Assembly (NCBI GenBank): GCA_029986255.1 | Contig: DALTYD010000013.1 | Coordinates: forward strand, 1-22,914 | Length of the DNA: 22,914 nucleotides | From: Methanocorpusculum sp. | GTDB lineage: Archaea > Halobacteriota > Methanomicrobia > Methanomicrobiales > Methanocorpusculaceae | Direction of reading: 5' to 3' | In this document: one piece after another, positions 22,456 through 22,914 of the stretch | Numbering within the stretch: the first letter of the stretch is position 1 | Layout of the letters: every line of letters starts with the position of its first letter | Translations under genes and position numbers: made by a program | The notes under the pieces: generated by a model | Seen by the model: the letters and a program-made list of their open reading frames with translations, nothing else | What the model was told of the DNA's origin: nothing | Database searches by the model: none

Positions 22456-22914
22456 AGCTATTTAATATGTATGTCACACGCATTAAAACCTCACAAAATC
22501 AGAATTAATATTGTTAAACAATGAAAGGAGGAATGTAAATACTGTTTGTTTTTACAAATAGTCACACCAAAATTGCATTTTCAGTGAAAATAAAAGATTT
22601 TCATGCAGCTAAGAATGTTTGGAATGACTGTGAGGACACTGACTGAATACGGCACAAATGGTCTTGCCAAATGTTTCCAATGTATCCAATTACTCGTTTT
22701 TCTTTGATATCAGTCCTGTTTTGGAGAGAGAGGGGGAGGGGACTAGGAAATATTTTTGGAATGATTTTGCCGCAGTATTATCTACAACGAAGCGACTAAT
22801 GAGTACATGAGGTACTCAATACTTCTGGAACATTTTCAAGATGAGTTTATAACCATAGGCAACTATCTATGTACAACTGGTTTAATAGTCACTAACGAGT
22901 TTTCCAGCAGGCAT
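22456..22914. other. Right-edge gap without a convincing gene
   Basis: About 460 bases. It holds a small hairpin, TGAGTAC (22800-22806) paired with GTACTCA (22812-22818). At the edge, the minus-strand frame from 22914 to 22882 could be the last ten codons of a gene lying outside (ending in ...KLVSDY), but this cannot be told from chance. Confidence 0.4.

Noticed and set aside
22800..22818. 7-base-pair hairpin TGAGTAC/GTACTCA as a terminator
   Set aside because: No U tract follows on either strand, and no gene end can be linked to it with confidence.
22882..22914. Possible C-terminus of a leftward gene entering from the right edge
   Set aside because: Only ten codons are visible and no motif identifies them; another frame is equally open.
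1..22914. tRNA, rRNA, CRISPR arrays, insertion sequences or prophage
   Set aside because: No tRNA-like T-arm pattern, repeat-spacer array, transposase or integrase was seen on either strand by eye.

Overview
The window is a piece of a methanogenic euryarchaeon chromosome, most likely from the order Methanomicrobiales (a Methanospirillum-like lineage is a guess). The evidence is the combination of two methanogenesis marker genes (Mmp2 and MtxX/Mmp4), an HMf-type histone, the large subunit of archaeal clamp loader RFC, archaeal-type S-adenosylmethionine synthetase, the small subunit of archaeal phosphomevalonate dehydratase, the archaeal riboflavin/F420 reductase ArfC, an archaeal SelB-like factor, and the archaeal families UPF0212 and DUF2070. 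Starts are preceded by archaeal TATA boxes about 25 bases upstream of the expected transcript start, followed by short or absent leaders. The DNA is AT-rich, with several 300-800 base gaps that hold no convincing gene.

Layout. 6-731 (-): sugar-phosphate isomerase-like TIM barrel. 1435-2400 (-): SelB-like factor with a degenerate GTPase domain, divergent from arfC at 2614-3294 (+). 3767-4984 (-): SAM synthetase. 5156-5653 (-): ferritin. 5854-7083 (-): secreted solute-binding protein whose two halves are in swapped order. 7688-8314 (+): MobA, convergent with the histone gene at 8542-8745 (-); strong, partly mutually exclusive RNA hairpins lie between them. 8918-10677 (-): mmp2-mtxX, overlapping by 4 bases. 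11032-12486 (+): rfcL. 12805-13065 (-): small winged-helix-like protein. 13255-16320 (-): a two-gene operon of a duplicated PhoU/TrkA-C protein and an S1-OB-DHH phosphoesterase. 17144-21707 (-): a compact six-gene operon (helical unknown, nitroreductase, UPF0212, PfkB kinase, Dph6, DUF2070). 22063-22455 (-): phosphomevalonate dehydratase small subunit.

Most genes are housekeeping: SAM supply, flavin/F420 precursor, molybdopterin cofactor for Mo/W enzymes, diphthamide on EF2, isoprenoid precursor, replication, chromatin and iron storage. No mobile element, CRISPR array, tRNA or rRNA was found. The most unusual items are the circularly permuted solute-binding protein, the structured RNA region between mobA and the histone gene, the pairing of a DHH phosphoesterase with a duplicated TrkA-C sensor, and a duplicated palindrome in front of arfC. 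Several translation starts were moved downstream of the longest open frame because promoter and ribosome-binding sites favour the shorter form.
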